From the NCBI GenBank assembly GCA_964542745.1, contig CAZIVR010000003.1:20808-84807 (forward strand): DNA of 64,000 bases, given 5' to 3'. The notes beneath the pieces were generated by a model. It worked only from the letters and a program-made list of their open reading frames with translations. It had not been told where the DNA came from and searched no databases. This document shows positions 14,834-24,262 of the stretch, piece by piece. Each line of letters opens with the position of its first letter. Within the stretch, counting starts at the first letter, position 1. The position numbers and the translations under genes are program-made. The DNA comes from DATKAB01 sp964542745. GTDB taxonomy: Bacteria; Eisenbacteria; RBG-16-71-46.

Positions 14834-17602
14834 TCAGCGCGCGATGTAGTAGGTCACCTTGGCCAGGAAGATGTTGTCGGGCCGGGTCTCGAACAGCGCG
14901 CGGGCCGAGCGGCGGAGCGCGAACGATCCGGAGCCGTCGTCGTCCTCGCGCATCTGGGTCCACACCAGGAACAGCGTCGAGCCCGGCAGGTACTCCCAGC
15001 GCAGCACGGCGTTCCCGCGCATCGAGCGGTAGTTGAAGTCGCGGTTGCCGAACACGACCTCGGGCGCGGGCCCGGCGCCGTCCGGGTCGCCCGCGTAACG
15101 GACCGGATCGAAGGTGGAGCCCGCCGTGCCGTACACGAGGAACTCGTTGCTGCGGGCGCGGGCCAGCTCCTTGTAGTTCGAGTGCGACCCGCTCGTGAAG
15201 TAGGGCTGGCCGAAGAACTGCAGGCTGAGCCGCGGCGAAAAGGCCCAGTTGAGCCTCACGTTGGCCGAGAGCGTGGTCTGGTCACGGTCGGCGAAGAGAT
15301 AGCGCCGCCCATAGGTGGCGGTGGCGAGCGGATCGCTCGCCGAGGTCACGTAGGCCGCGTTGGTGCGGTTCCGCGAGTAGCCGGGCCCGACGCCGATGCT
15401 GACGTTGGAGACCGGCTTGATCTCGATCCCGGGCTCGAGGTTCAGGTTGGACGAGCCGGCCTCGGGCTGGAAGTACGTGTACGCCTCGAGGTAGTAGAAC
15501 AGCGGCCGCTTGCCGTCGGTGTCGAAGTAGGTGCTGAACTCGTAGCCGGGATCCCGCTCCATGAGCGGGCCGCCGCGCGTGGCCCGCCCGCTCATCGTGC
15601 GCGGGTTGTAGGCGGTTTCGTAGTTCCAGCTGTAGTTGTTGGCGAATTCGGTGAAGCCCTCGAGGAATCCCCCGGCCCAGGTGCTGTTGCCGTCGAAGTC
15701 CCAGCTCCCGAACAGGGCGCCGTGGACGTTCTGGGACTTGCGAATCCGCGTGGGCTTGTTCCACCGGCGGCCGATCGCGAAGTGGCCGTTCACGACGTCG
15801 GTGCCGCGAAGGAACCCGAGGTCGTTGACGTCGAAGCCCGGCTGGATCGCCCCGAGCCCGGCGTTCAGGTAGACGTCGCCTTCCTGCTTGTTGAGCCACA
15901 GGCGCCCGCCCGCCCCGGTGAGGGACGTGGCGTTCGGGTCGTACGAGACCTGGGGCGCGTCGGGGCGCTGGAAGTAGTGGTTCGAGTTCCTCTGCAGCGA
16001 CGAGATCGCCGCCTTCGACCCCCGCACGTGGGACATCGCCCCCCAGCCCGACACCACCCACTTCTTGCCCGGGCCCACGAACGCCCATCCGTCCACGCCG
16101 GAGACGAACGCCTCCGAGTTGAGCTGGTTGCGGAGCACCGGCGCGTCGAGGTCGCGCACCACGGCCGAGCCGAGGAGCCCGAGCCCGTAGCGGCGGTCCT
16201 TGAACTCGTGGAGGCCGCGCGCGATCCCGTAGTAGCTGAGCGGCTCGACCGGCGCGCGGCTCCCGACCCCGCTGCCGAACAGCCGCGCCTCCTCGCGGTT
16301 GGTGACCGCGTGGAGCGTGCCGAAGTTGGTCGAGCGGCCGAGCTTGCCGGTGAGCTTGGCGGCGCCGAGGATCGTGGTGCCGAGCGGCGCGCTGACGAAC
16401 TCCGAGTCCGGGGCGCTGCACTGGGGACCGCGGCCGATGCGCCGGCTGTAGAAGAACTGCGGCTCGGGCCAGTTGAAGTTCCAATAGCTGTTGGCGCCCT
16501 CGTTCCCGAAGCGGAAGTTGGAGCTGCCCTCCACGAAGAAGGGGCGCTTCTCGCTGAAGTAGGTCTCCGCGTCGCTCAGGTTCACGACCGCGGGGTCCAC
16601 CTCCACCTGCCCGAAATCCGGATTCACCGTGGCGTTCAGGGTCAGGCGGCTCCCCACGCTCATGCGCAGGTCGCCCCCCAGGTCCCCGGTCATCCTCGAG
16701 CCGTCGTTGAAGGGATCGCCCGTCACGGTCGGCGTGAACTCGCCCTTGCTGGTCGCGTAGGGCAGCAGCTCGACCGCCCGCGGCGAGCGGAGGTCGCGCA
16801 GGCCTTCGAGCGCGAGGAAGCGCGAGATGAAGCCCGAGCCGCTCTTGGGCTGGTGCGTGAGGTAGATGACTTCGCTGCCGCGCGGGATGTTGCGCTTGAA
16901 GTTGATGCCCCACTCGGGCGCCGCCCCGCCGGTGAAGCGCATCTGCGAGAACGGAATCCGCATCTCGGCCACCCAGCCGTCGGCGGTGCGGCGCGCGCGG
17001 CCGGTCCAGACGCCGTCCCACGAGTTGTCGCTGGCCCCGTCGTTGGAGAGCGTGCCGTCGTAGAGCGTGCCGGCGGCGTTGATGCCGAAGTACCAGCCGC
17101 TCCGCCGGTCGCGGTTCGGATCGAGGAAGACGACGAGCCCGTCGGCCGAGATGTCCACGTCGCGCCGGGCGAGCCGGGCGAGCACCGAGTCGGGCGCGGT
17201 GTCGAAGAGCCGCGCGCCCACGTAGATCGCCGCATCGTCGAAGAGCACCCGCACTTCGGTGCGCTGCGACGGGGCCGCCCACTCGATCGGGTCGCGCTGG
17301 TGGAACGCGTCGGTCACGGGCGCCGCGGCCCAGGCCGCCTCGTCGAGCACCCCGTCCACGGTGATCGGGCCGTCGAGCCGGGCCGCCCGCACCGGGGGCT
17401 TCGAGTCCTGCGGAGTGACGGCGGAAGCGCCGTTCGCGGGCGCCTGCGCGGCCGTCGCGGCCGCGGCGAGCGCGAGGAGGAGGGTGCCGGCCGCGGCGAG
17501 CGTGCGGATCGGCTCGGGAAGTCGGACCGGGGCGAAGGCGATGGCGCGGCCGTCGCGGCGCGCGGCTATCCGGTGCGGGACCGGGGCAAGGTCGGGGCGC
17601 AT
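14834..17602 (-). CDS. DUF5916 outer-membrane protein with CBM9-like domain
   Basis: 922 residues. A basic N-terminus and hydrophobic segment (residues 34-52) form the export signal. Residues about 70-235 match the carbohydrate-binding family 9-like domain that precedes DUF5916: 'LDGPITVDGVLDEAAWAAAP', 'DGLVVFLDPNRDRRSGWYFGIN' in parts (V-F-L-D-P, G-W-Y-F-G-I-N) and 'AEMRIPFSQMRF'. Residues about 255-922 are the DUF5916 region, rich in alternating aromatic/polar strands: 'LTLNATVNPDFGQVEVDPAV' and 'YFSEKRPFFVEGSSNF' are diagnostic (NPDFGQVE, EKRPFF). The C-terminus ends in a strand with terminal '...TYYIAR', as for a beta-barrel. Known only as an uncharacterised outer-membrane family of FCB and related phyla. 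Start ATG 17602, GGAG 9 nt upstream. Confidence 0.88.
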   Translation of the reverse strand: MRPDLAPVPHRIAARRDGRAIAFAPVRLPEPIRTLAAAGTLLLALAAAATAAQAPANGASAVTPQDSKPPVRAARLDGPITVDGVLDEAAWAAAPVTDAFHQRDPIEWAAPSQRTEVRVLFDDAAIYVGARLFDTAPDSVLARLARRDVDISADGLVVFLDPNRDRRSGWYFGINAAGTLYDGTLSNDGASDNSWDGVWTGRARRTADGWVAEMRIPFSQMRFTGGAAPEWGINFKRNIPRGSEVIYLTHQPKSGSGFISRFLALEGLRDLRSPRAVELLPYATSKGEFTPTVTGDPFNDGSRMTGDLGGDLRMSVGSRLTLNATVNPDFGQVEVDPAVVNLSDAETYFSEKRPFFVEGSSNFRFGNEGANSYWNFNWPEPQFFYSRRIGRGPQCSAPDSEFVSAPLGTTILGAAKLTGKLGRSTNFGTLHAVTNREEARLFGSGVGSRAPVEPLSYYGIARGLHEFKDRRYGLGLLGSAVVRDLDAPVLRNQLNSEAFVSGVDGWAFVGPGKKWVVSGWGAMSHVRGSKAAISSLQRNSNHYFQRPDAPQVSYDPNATSLTGAGGRLWLNKQEGDVYLNAGLGAIQPGFDVNDLGFLRGTDVVNGHFAIGRRWNKPTRIRKSQNVHGALFGSWDFDGNSTWAGGFLEGFTEFANNYSWNYETAYNPRTMSGRATRGGPLMERDPGYEFSTYFDTDGKRPLFYYLEAYTYFQPEAGSSNLNLEPGIEIKPVSNVSIGVGPGYSRNRTNAAYVTSASDPLATATYGRRYLFADRDQTTLSANVRLNWAFSPRLSLQFFGQPYFTSGSHSNYKELARARSNEFLVYGTAGSTFDPVRYAGDPDGAGPAPEVVFGNRDFNYRSMRGNAVLRWEYLPGSTLFLVWTQMREDDDGSGSFALRRSARALFETRPDNIFLAKVTYYIAR

Positions 17603-17794
17603 GATCGAATTCTCCAGGCGTCGGGAACCGGGGACGACGCCACTAGGACCGAAAAGACTCCCAAAAGGTTGCAGCGGGGGCCGCGGCCTCGCGACGCGCT
17701 CGGGACGAGCGGGGTCCAATGCGCCACGAGCGCGTGGAACCGGGGGATGATCGAGGCGTCGCTCCCGGGCCGGGGCCATGGCGCGCCGCCGGTC

Positions 17795-18703
17795 TCAGGC
17801 CCCCGCCAGCGCGCCGGCCAGCTCCGCGGCCAGCCTCGCGTTGCCCTCGAGGAGCGCCACGTTCGAGAACACGCTCGAGCCCTCGGTGAGCTGGCGCATG
17901 CGCTCGAGCAGGAACGGGGTCACCTCGCGGCCGCGCACCTTCCGCTCGGCCACCTCCCGGAGCGCGGTCGCGAGCGCCGGCTCGTAGATCTCGCGCGCCA
18001 GCTCGTGCTCCTCGGGAATCGGGTTCGCCACCACCACGCCGGTGCCGAGCCCGAGCGAAAAGTGCGCCCGCACCGCACCGGCCAGCGCCTCGACGGAATC
18101 GAAGCTCGCGTCCACGGGCAGCCCGCTCGTGCGCCGGTAGAACGCGGGGAACTCGCGGGTGCGGTACCCGAACACGGGGACCCCGAGCGATTCGAGCACC
18201 TCCACGGTCTTGGGCAGGTCGAGCACCGCCTTGGCGCCGGCGCACACCACCGCCACGGGAAACCGGGCGAGCGCGTGCAGGTCGGCCGAGACATCGAAGC
18301 TCTCGCCGGCCTCGCGGTGCACGCCGCCGATCCCGCCGGTCGCGAACACTTCGATCCCGGCGCGCGCGGCCACGAACATCGTGGCGGCCACGGTGGTCGA
18401 ACCGGGGCGGCCGGCCGCGAGCTGCGCCGCGAAGTTGCTGAGGTTGAGCTTGGCGGTGTCGGACTCCTGTGCGAGCCGGTGCAGCTCGTCGAGCGTGAGC
18501 CCGACGCGCACCCGCCCGTCGAGCACGCCGATGGTGGCGGGCACCGCGCCGGCCGACACCACCACGTTCTCGAGCCGGCGCGCGACTTCGGCCCCCTCGG
18601 GGTGCGGCAGGCCGTGCGTCACCACGGTGGTTTCGAGCGCCACCACCGGGCGGTGCGCCGCGAGCGCCGCGGCCACGAACGAGGAAAGATCCAGAGCTTC
18701 CAT
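17795..18703 (-). CDS. psuG: pseudouridine-5'-phosphate glycosidase
   Basis: 302 residues, normal length. PsuG reversibly splits pseudouridine 5'-phosphate into uracil and ribose 5-phosphate. Family blocks are clear: 'VALETTVVTHGLPHPEG' (about 21-37), 'TVAATMFVAARAGIEVFATGGIGGVHR' in parts (AATM, FATGGIGGVHR about 119-129), 'ESFDVSADL' (metal-binding Asp region) and 'CAGAKAVLDLPKTVEVLESLGV' in parts, with the catalytic Lys in AGAK. The usual partner is a PfkB-type pseudouridine kinase; a PfkB gene is at 23303-24262, separated by three signalling genes. Start ATG 18703, 9 nt after a TAGGAT box. Confidence 0.92.
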   Translation of the reverse strand: MEALDLSSFVAAALAAHRPVVALETTVVTHGLPHPEGAEVARRLENVVVSAGAVPATIGVLDGRVRVGLTLDELHRLAQESDTAKLNLSNFAAQLAAGRPGSTTVAATMFVAARAGIEVFATGGIGGVHREAGESFDVSADLHALARFPVAVVCAGAKAVLDLPKTVEVLESLGVPVFGYRTREFPAFYRRTSGLPVDASFDSVEALAGAVRAHFSLGLGTGVVVANPIPEEHELAREIYEPALATALREVAERKVRGREVTPFLLERMRQLTEGSSVFSNVALLEGNARLAAELAGALAGA

Positions 18704-18712
18704 GGGCGCGGC

Positions 18713-18718
18713 ATCCTA
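18713..18718 (-). promoter_or_regulatory. -10 box of psuG, start codon 9 nt downstream
   Basis: TAGGAT on the minus strand with 9 nt to the ATG and no Shine-Dalgarno between; leaderless arrangement. Confidence 0.45.
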
Positions 18719-18861
18719 GCGGAATTCGGGCGGCGCGGGGGCCGCCTCCCGTACGGATTCCAGACACGGCACACCCGCTCATGCCGCCGCCGGAGCAACC
18801 GATACTTGGGGCGTGCGGCGTCCTGGATGAGCCGCGAAGGGCCGCAGAACGGAGTCGACCC

Positions 18862-20817
18862 ATGCCCGCTTCGAGCGAGCATCCGCCGTCCGCGAAGAGC
18901 GGAGCGGCCAGCCCTTCGCCCTACGCAAATTCGTGCGAGCTCCCCACCGGGGGCCGGCCGGCTCGCGAGCTGTACCTCCGCCGACTCGGCGAGGCCCGGC
19001 GCCGCTGCGACCGGATGATGGCCGGGCTGATGCTCGTGCAGTGGGTCGCCGCGGTCGCGCTGGCGCTCGCCCTTTCCCCGGCGGCCGGGCCCGGAACGAT
19101 CGCGCCCTTGCGCCCGGACGCCTGGGTCTCGATCTGCGGGGGCGCGCTGCTCCTCCTGTCGGTGGGCCTCCTGGTGCGCGCGCGGCCCGGCACGGCGCTG
19201 ACCCGCCACGCCGTCGCGGTCTCGCAGATGCTCTGGTCGGCTCTGCTCATCCATCTCTCCGGCGGGCGCATCGAGACCCACTTCCACATCTTCGGTTCGC
19301 TGGCGTTTCTCGCCTTCTACCGGGACGAGCGCGTGCTGTTCACGGCCACGGCGGTGGCCATCGCCGACCATCTGGTCCGCGGGATGCTCGCGCCGGCGTC
19401 GGTCTACGGGATCGCGAATCCCGAAGGGTGGCGGGTCCTCGAGCACGCATTCTGGTTCCTGTTCGAGGACGCGGTGCTGATCATGGCGATCCGCCAGGTC
19501 CATCGTGAGATGTTCACCCAGTCCGCGGCGCAGTCGCGCCTCGAGTCGCTCCACGCCTCGGTCGAGCGCACGGTGGAGGTGCGCACCCGCGAGCTGGCCG
19601 CGAGCCGTGAGCTGTTCCGGTCGTTCCTCGAGTCCATTCGGATGGTGCCCTTCGAGATGGACGGAAAGATCGAGGCGATCTCCTACGTCGGCCCGCAGTG
19701 CGAGACGCTGCTGGGGCACGAGCCCGGCGAATGGCTCGCCCCCGACTTCTGGTCCTCCCGCCTGCACCCGCAGGATGTCGAGAAGACCCGCGAGATGTTC
19801 CTCGCGGCGATCGCGGACCGCGAGGAGCGCGACTTCGAAGTCCGCCTGCGCCACGCCTCGGGCCGCTGGGTGCACGTGCGCTGCCTGCTCCGCGGGCTCG
19901 ACCACCTTGGGGAGACCCGCCTGCGCGGGGTGCTGGTGGACGTGAGCCGCCAGCACGAGCTGGAGGGGGAGCTGGCCCAGGCGCAGAAGCTCGAATCGGT
20001 GGGCCGGCTCGCCTCGGGAGTCGCCCACGAGATCAATACGCCGGTGCAGTTCGTGGGCGACAGCGTCCAGTTCGTCCGCGACGCCTTCGGGGATCTCTCC
20101 AGACTGATGGCGCAGTACGCGCTCCTCGGGCAGCGGGCGGCGGAACACCCCCATCTGGCCGCGACGGTGGCCGAGGTGCGTGCCGCCGAAGAGGCCGCCG
20201 ACCTCGAGTACGTCATGGAGCAGGTGCCCCGGGCGCTCGAGCGCTCGCTCGACGGACTGGGCCGGGTCTCGACGCTGGTGCGCTCGATGAAGGAGTTCGC
20301 GCACCCGGACCAGCGCGACAAGACCCCGGCCGATCTCAACCACGCGCTCTCGACCACCCTCACCATGGCCCGCAACGAGTACAAGTACGTGGCGGAGGTC
20401 GACACCCGTTTCGGCGACCTTCCCCAGGTCCACTGCCACGTGGGCGAACTGAACCAGGTGTTCCTCAACATCATCGTGAACGCCGCGCACGCCATCGGTG
20501 ACCTGGTGAAGGGCACCCCCGAGAAGGGGAGGATCACCGTCGAGACCCGCGCCGAAGGCGACGAGGCGGTGATCGCGATTTCCGACACCGGTGGCGGCAT
20601 CCCGCCCGAGATCCGCCAGCGCATCTTCGAGCCGTTCTTCACCACCAAGGAAGTGGGCAAGGGCACCGGGCAGGGACTGGCGATCGCCCACAACGTGGTG
20701 GTCGCCAAGCACGGCGGGACGCTCTCGGTGGACAGCCGGGTCGGCGAAGGTTCGACCTTCACCATCCGCCTGCCGATCCGCTCGCCCGATCCGGAAGCCC
20801 TCGCGGAGGCCGCATGA
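18862..20817 (+). CDS. membrane sensor histidine kinase with PAS domain
   Basis: 651 residues. About five to six hydrophobic segments span residues 53-210, with 'RIETHFHIFGSLAFLAFYRD' (136-155) in the middle, a conserved membrane block found in other bacterial sensors. A short coiled-coil (about 222-250) leads to a PAS/PAC domain (about 252-365). The dimerisation domain has the phospho-accepting His389 in 'GVAHEINTPVQFV'. The ATPase domain shows 'NQVFLNIIVNAAHAIG' (N box), 'ISDTGGGIPPEIRQ' (G1), 'IFEPFFTTKEVGKGTGQGL' (F/G2). Start ATG 18862 has GGAG 7 nt upstream. The stop overlaps the next gene's start by 4 nt (ATGA), so kinase and receiver-HDOD protein are translationally coupled and likely cognate. 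Signal unknown. Confidence 0.9.
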   Translation: MPASSEHPPSAKSGAASPSPYANSCELPTGGRPARELYLRRLGEARRRCDRMMAGLMLVQWVAAVALALALSPAAGPGTIAPLRPDAWVSICGGALLLLSVGLLVRARPGTALTRHAVAVSQMLWSALLIHLSGGRIETHFHIFGSLAFLAFYRDERVLFTATAVAIADHLVRGMLAPASVYGIANPEGWRVLEHAFWFLFEDAVLIMAIRQVHREMFTQSAAQSRLESLHASVERTVEVRTRELAASRELFRSFLESIRMVPFEMDGKIEAISYVGPQCETLLGHEPGEWLAPDFWSSRLHPQDVEKTREMFLAAIADREERDFEVRLRHASGRWVHVRCLLRGLDHLGETRLRGVLVDVSRQHELEGELAQAQKLESVGRLASGVAHEINTPVQFVGDSVQFVRDAFGDLSRLMAQYALLGQRAAEHPHLAATVAEVRAAEEAADLEYVMEQVPRALERSLDGLGRVSTLVRSMKEFAHPDQRDKTPADLNHALSTTLTMARNEYKYVAEVDTRFGDLPQVHCHVGELNQVFLNIIVNAAHAIGDLVKGTPEKGRITVETRAEGDEAVIAISDTGGGIPPEIRQRIFEPFFTTKEVGKGTGQGLAIAHNVVVAKHGGTLSVDSRVGEGSTFTIRLPIRSPDPEALAEAA

Positions 20818-22016
20818 TCCGCGTGCTGTTCGTGGACGACGAGCAGAGCGTGCTGGACGGGATCCTCAATCTGCTGCGCCGGCAGCGCAAAATCTGGCAT
20901 ATGGAGGCGGTGGACGGCGCCGCGCGGGCGCTCGCGGCGATGGAGGCCGAGCCCTTCGACGTCGTGGTCTCCGACATGCGCATGCCGGTGATGGACGGCG
21001 CGCAGCTGCTGGAGCAGGTCAAGGAGCGCTACCCGGCGACCGTTCGAATCATCCTCTCGGGGCAGGCGGACATGGCTTCGGTGCTGCGGTCCCTGCCGGT
21101 GGCCCACCAGTTCCTCGGCAAGCCCTGCGACGCCCAGGCGCTGCAGGGCGTGATCGATCGCGTGTCGCGGCTGCAGGCGCTGCTCTTCGACCCGTCCATC
21201 CGCAAGTTGGTGGTGGGCATGGGCCGGCTCCCTTCCGCCCCGGAAACCTACTGGGAGCTGACCCACGCCATCGCCGACGAGAATTGCGAGATCACCCAGA
21301 TCGCGCGGATCGTCGAGAAGGACGCCGCCATGTCGCTCAAGGTGCTCCAGCTCGTGAGCTCGGCCTACTTCGGCCGGCCGCGCGAGGGCTGCTCGATCGA
21401 GCAGGCCGTGTCGCTGCTCGGCATGGAGCTGATGCGCGGGCTCTCGCTCTCGTCCAAGGTGTTCGAGGCGCTCGATCCCTCGCTCGCCGCCCTGTTCCCG
21501 CTGCCCGAGTTCCAGCGCCGCTCGCTCCAGACCGCCTCGCTGGCGCGCCGCTTCGCGGCGGGTCGGGGCCACGCCGAAGACGCCTTCACCGCCGGGCTGC
21601 TCCACGACGTGGGGCGCATCGTGCTCGCCCAGCGCGTGCCGGACCTGTTCCGCTCGGTCGAGCTGGAGTGGCGCAGGACCGGCCGTCCGGCGCACGAGAT
21701 CGAGCGCGAGTCGATCGGCGCGACCCACGCCGAGGTCGGCGCCCACCTGCTCGGCACGTGGGGCATCGGCATCCCGATCGTGGAGGCGGTGGCCTATCAC
21801 CACCGGCCCGCCGAGTGCGCGGCACCGAACCAGACGCTGGCCATCGTCCACGCGGCCGCGGCGCTGGTCGAGGACCGGCAGGCGGCGCTGGAGGGCGGGC
21901 CGGCCCGCGACACCCTGGACGTCGCGTTCCTCGAAGGCGCCGGGTTCGGCGACGCGGTCGCAGGGTGGCGCGAACTGGCGGCCGACCTCGACCCGCCCGA
22001 GGAGCGTGCCGCGTGA
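20814..22016 (+). CDS. response regulator with HDOD output domain
   Basis: 400 residues. Residues 1-120 are a receiver: 'VLFVDDEQSVLDG' with the acidic pair, phospho-acceptor Asp54 in 'VVVSDMRMPVMDG', Ser/Thr at 'ILSGQ' and Lys in 'FLGKPC'. Residues about 140-335 are an HDOD domain ('LPSAPETYWEL', 'IVEKDAAMSLKVLQLVSSAYFG', 'AVSLLG', 'AGLLHDVGRIVLA', 'HAEVGAHLLGTWGIG', 'VEAVAYHHRP'). Unlike many HDOD proteins an H-D pair is kept, so weak hydrolase activity is possible, though most HDOD domains act as scaffolds. It is coupled to the upstream kinase by a 4-nt overlap. Confidence 0.9.
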   Translation: MIRVLFVDDEQSVLDGILNLLRRQRKIWHMEAVDGAARALAAMEAEPFDVVVSDMRMPVMDGAQLLEQVKERYPATVRIILSGQADMASVLRSLPVAHQFLGKPCDAQALQGVIDRVSRLQALLFDPSIRKLVVGMGRLPSAPETYWELTHAIADENCEITQIARIVEKDAAMSLKVLQLVSSAYFGRPREGCSIEQAVSLLGMELMRGLSLSSKVFEALDPSLAALFPLPEFQRRSLQTASLARRFAAGRGHAEDAFTAGLLHDVGRIVLAQRVPDLFRSVELEWRRTGRPAHEIERESIGATHAEVGAHLLGTWGIGIPIVEAVAYHHRPAECAAPNQTLAIVHAAAALVEDRQAALEGGPARDTLDVAFLEGAGFGDAVAGWRELAADLDPPEERAA

Positions 22017-22092
22017 CGCCGTTCGAACGAATCGCAGACACCGTTCCACCACGAACCGGACGCCCGCGCGCCGGGCAGAGGAGACGCTGACC

Positions 22093-23280
22093 ATGGACGA
22101 CGCCGGACGCCCCACGATCCTTTGCGTGGACGACGAACCCGCGGTGCTCGAGGGGCTGACGCTCACCCTCGGCCGCCGCTACCGGGTGCTCACCGCGGAG
22201 GGTGGTGAGACCGCGCTGGCGGTGCTGGCGCGGGAGCCCGGCGTCGCGACCGTCATCTCCGACATGCGCATGCCGGGAATGAACGGCGCCGCGCTGCTCG
22301 CGAGAGTGCGGGAACTCGTCCCGCAGGCCACCCGCCTGCTGCTCACCGGCGAGTCGGACCTGCAGTCGGCGATCGCCGCGGTGAACGAGGGCCAGATCTT
22401 CCGGTTCCTTTCCAAGCCCTGTCCCCCGAAGGCCCTCACCGCCGCGGTCGAGGCCGCGGTCGAGCAGCACCGGCTGGTCACCGCCGAGCGCGTGCTGCTG
22501 GAGCAGACGCTTCACGGCAGCATCCGCGCGCTCACCGAGGTGCTGTCGCTCACCAGCCCGGCGGCGTTCGGTCGCGCCACCCGGCTCAAGGAGCACGTCT
22601 CCGCGCTCGCGAAGCAGCTCGAGGTGCGGGACCTCTGGCAGGTGGAGCTGGCGGCGATGCTCTCCCAGCTGGGCTGCGTGACCCTGCCCGCGGAGACGGT
22701 CGAGGCGCTGTACCACGGCCGGCCGCTCAACGAGGCGCAGCGCAAGATGGTCGAGCGGGTGCCGCGGGTCACGGAGCAGCTTCTCGCCAGCATTCCGCGG
22801 CTGGAGGGGGTCCGCGGCATCCTCGCCGGTGCGGCCGCGCCCCCCTCGCGGTCCGCGGCCGGCGCCGCGGCCCCTTCCACCCCGGCCCCGGCCACCCCCG
22901 TGGAAATGGGCGCCCGGATCCTCAAGGTCGCGGAGGCCTTCGACGTGCTCGGCGCCAAGGGCAACTCGCCGCGCGCGGCGATCGCGGCGATGCGCGCCCA
23001 CGCCTACGACTACGACCCCGCCGTGCTCGCGGCGCTGGCCGCGATCCACGCCGAGGACAAGGTTCGCGTTCGCGTCGAGGAGTTCCGCGTCTACGACCTG
23101 CTGGTGGGGATGGTGCTGGCGGAGGACCTCCTGCTCCGCAACGGCACGCTGTTCGTGGCGCGCGGCTACGTCGTGACGCAGAGCTTCGTCGAACGCGTGC
23201 GCAACCTCGATCCCGGAACCTTCAAGGAACCGGTGCGCGCCTCGCTCAGCGAGGAACTCACGGACCGCAAGGTCGCCTGA
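22093..23280 (+). CDS. response regulator with degenerate HD-type domain
   Basis: 395 residues. A receiver domain (1-125) has the acidic pair 'CVDDEP', Asp57 in 'VISDMRMPGMNG' and Lys in 'FLSKPC'. The rest follows the layout of receiver/HD-GYP proteins, but where 'LLHDIGK' should be the sequence reads 'AAMLSQLGCVTLP' (about 195-207), and the later H-H and GYP motifs are absent, so the metal-dependent phosphodiesterase site is lost. A Pro/Ala-rich insert lies at about 247-272. The C-terminus 'YDLLVGMVLAEDLLLRNGTLFVARGYVVT' in parts (GMVLAEDL, G-x-L-L/F-x-x-G) matches the small domain often fused after such HD domains. Start ATG 22093. It follows the HDOD gene by 76 bp on the same strand. Confidence 0.85.
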   Translation: MDDAGRPTILCVDDEPAVLEGLTLTLGRRYRVLTAEGGETALAVLAREPGVATVISDMRMPGMNGAALLARVRELVPQATRLLLTGESDLQSAIAAVNEGQIFRFLSKPCPPKALTAAVEAAVEQHRLVTAERVLLEQTLHGSIRALTEVLSLTSPAAFGRATRLKEHVSALAKQLEVRDLWQVELAAMLSQLGCVTLPAETVEALYHGRPLNEAQRKMVERVPRVTEQLLASIPRLEGVRGILAGAAAPPSRSAAGAAAPSTPAPATPVEMGARILKVAEAFDVLGAKGNSPRAAIAAMRAHAYDYDPAVLAALAAIHAEDKVRVRVEEFRVYDLLVGMVLAEDLLLRNGTLFVARGYVVTQSFVERVRNLDPGTFKEPVRASLSEELTDRKVA

Positions 23281-23302
23281 TCCCGGGAGCCGCGGGGCGG
23301 CC

Positions 23303-24262
23303 TCAGCCCGCGAACCACTCCCTCCGCCGCCGCTCCGCGGCTTCCGGGGTCGCGGCGATCAGCGCGCGCGGGCCCCACGCCTCGATCGCGAAGCTGGCGG
23401 ACACCACGCCACGCTCGAGCGCGCGCGGCCAGGGCTCTCCGCGCACCCGGGCCGCGAGCACGCCGCCCGCGAACGCGTCCCCGGCGCCGGTCGCGTCCAC
23501 GATCGCGGTGCCGCGCGGCGCCCACGGCAGCATCGTGTCCCCGGCGGCGTCGAAGCACAGCCCGCCCGCCTCGCCGCGCTTGAGCACGAGCGCGGGCCCG
23601 CCCCGCCTCGGGGCGAGCCGCCGGAGCGCCGAGGCCGGATCGGCCGCGGCGCCGTTCAGGAGCAGTTCCTCGTGGCTCACGAAGAAGTACGCGAGCCGGC
23701 CGAGCAGCGGCTCCCACAGGCGAAGGTTGTCCTCGCGCACGGTCTCGTGCGGGTCGAGCGAGATCGCCCGCGCGGCCCGGCCCCCCGGCTCCGGGGCGGG
23801 GGCGGCCGTGCCTCCCGGGGCCAGTTCCACGACGAGGCCACGCTGGTACTCGAAGGGCATCGGGCACACGTGCACCAGGGGGGACTCGAGGAACGGCGCG
23901 GGCACGTCCTCGATCCGGGGCGAGACGGTGGCGTGCCCCGGCGTGCCCAGCTGGTGGACGATGCGCCGGCCGAGGCGCTCGTAGAGGAGCCACGAGCGGA
24001 GCGAGGGCCCGGCGCTCGCGCGCACGCCCGACAGGTCCACGCCGCGCGCGCGCAGCGCGTCGACGGCGTGCGCGGGGTAGTCGGCGCCGAGCACGCTCAC
24101 CAGCCCCACGCGCGCGCCCCACATCGCCGCGGCCAGCGACACGTAGAGGGCGCCCCCGCCCGGCTCGCCCATCAGCGTGCGGCCGTCGTGGAACACGATG
24201 TCGTCCACCAGCAGGTTCCCGGCGACGACCAGCTCGGGAACCGCCTCGCGGCCCCCGCTCAT
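23303..24262 (-). CDS. PfkB-family carbohydrate/nucleoside kinase
   Basis: 319 residues, typical ribokinase-like size. N-terminal 'VVAGNLLVDDIVFHDG' and the glycine-rich 'GEPGGGALYVSLAAAMWGA' in parts (GGGALYVSLAAA, cf. PfkB signature 1) are followed by the C-terminal signature 2, 'DATGAGDAFAGGVLAAR' (about 263-279), containing the catalytic Asp of G-A-G-D. Substrate is not clear. Given psuG at 17795-18703 a pseudouridine-kinase role is possible, but the start codon overlaps the stop of the BtpA-family gene (ATGA), which points to a shared, perhaps different, nucleoside or sugar route. The 3' end is convergent with the response-regulator gene at 23280. Confidence 0.87.
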   Translation of the reverse strand: MSGGREAVPELVVAGNLLVDDIVFHDGRTLMGEPGGGALYVSLAAAMWGARVGLVSVLGADYPAHAVDALRARGVDLSGVRASAGPSLRSWLLYERLGRRIVHQLGTPGHATVSPRIEDVPAPFLESPLVHVCPMPFEYQRGLVVELAPGGTAAPAPEPGGRAARAISLDPHETVREDNLRLWEPLLGRLAYFFVSHEELLLNGAAADPASALRRLAPRRGGPALVLKRGEAGGLCFDAAGDTMLPWAPRGTAIVDATGAGDAFAGGVLAARVRGEPWPRALERGVVSASFAIEAWGPRALIAATPEAAERRRREWFAG

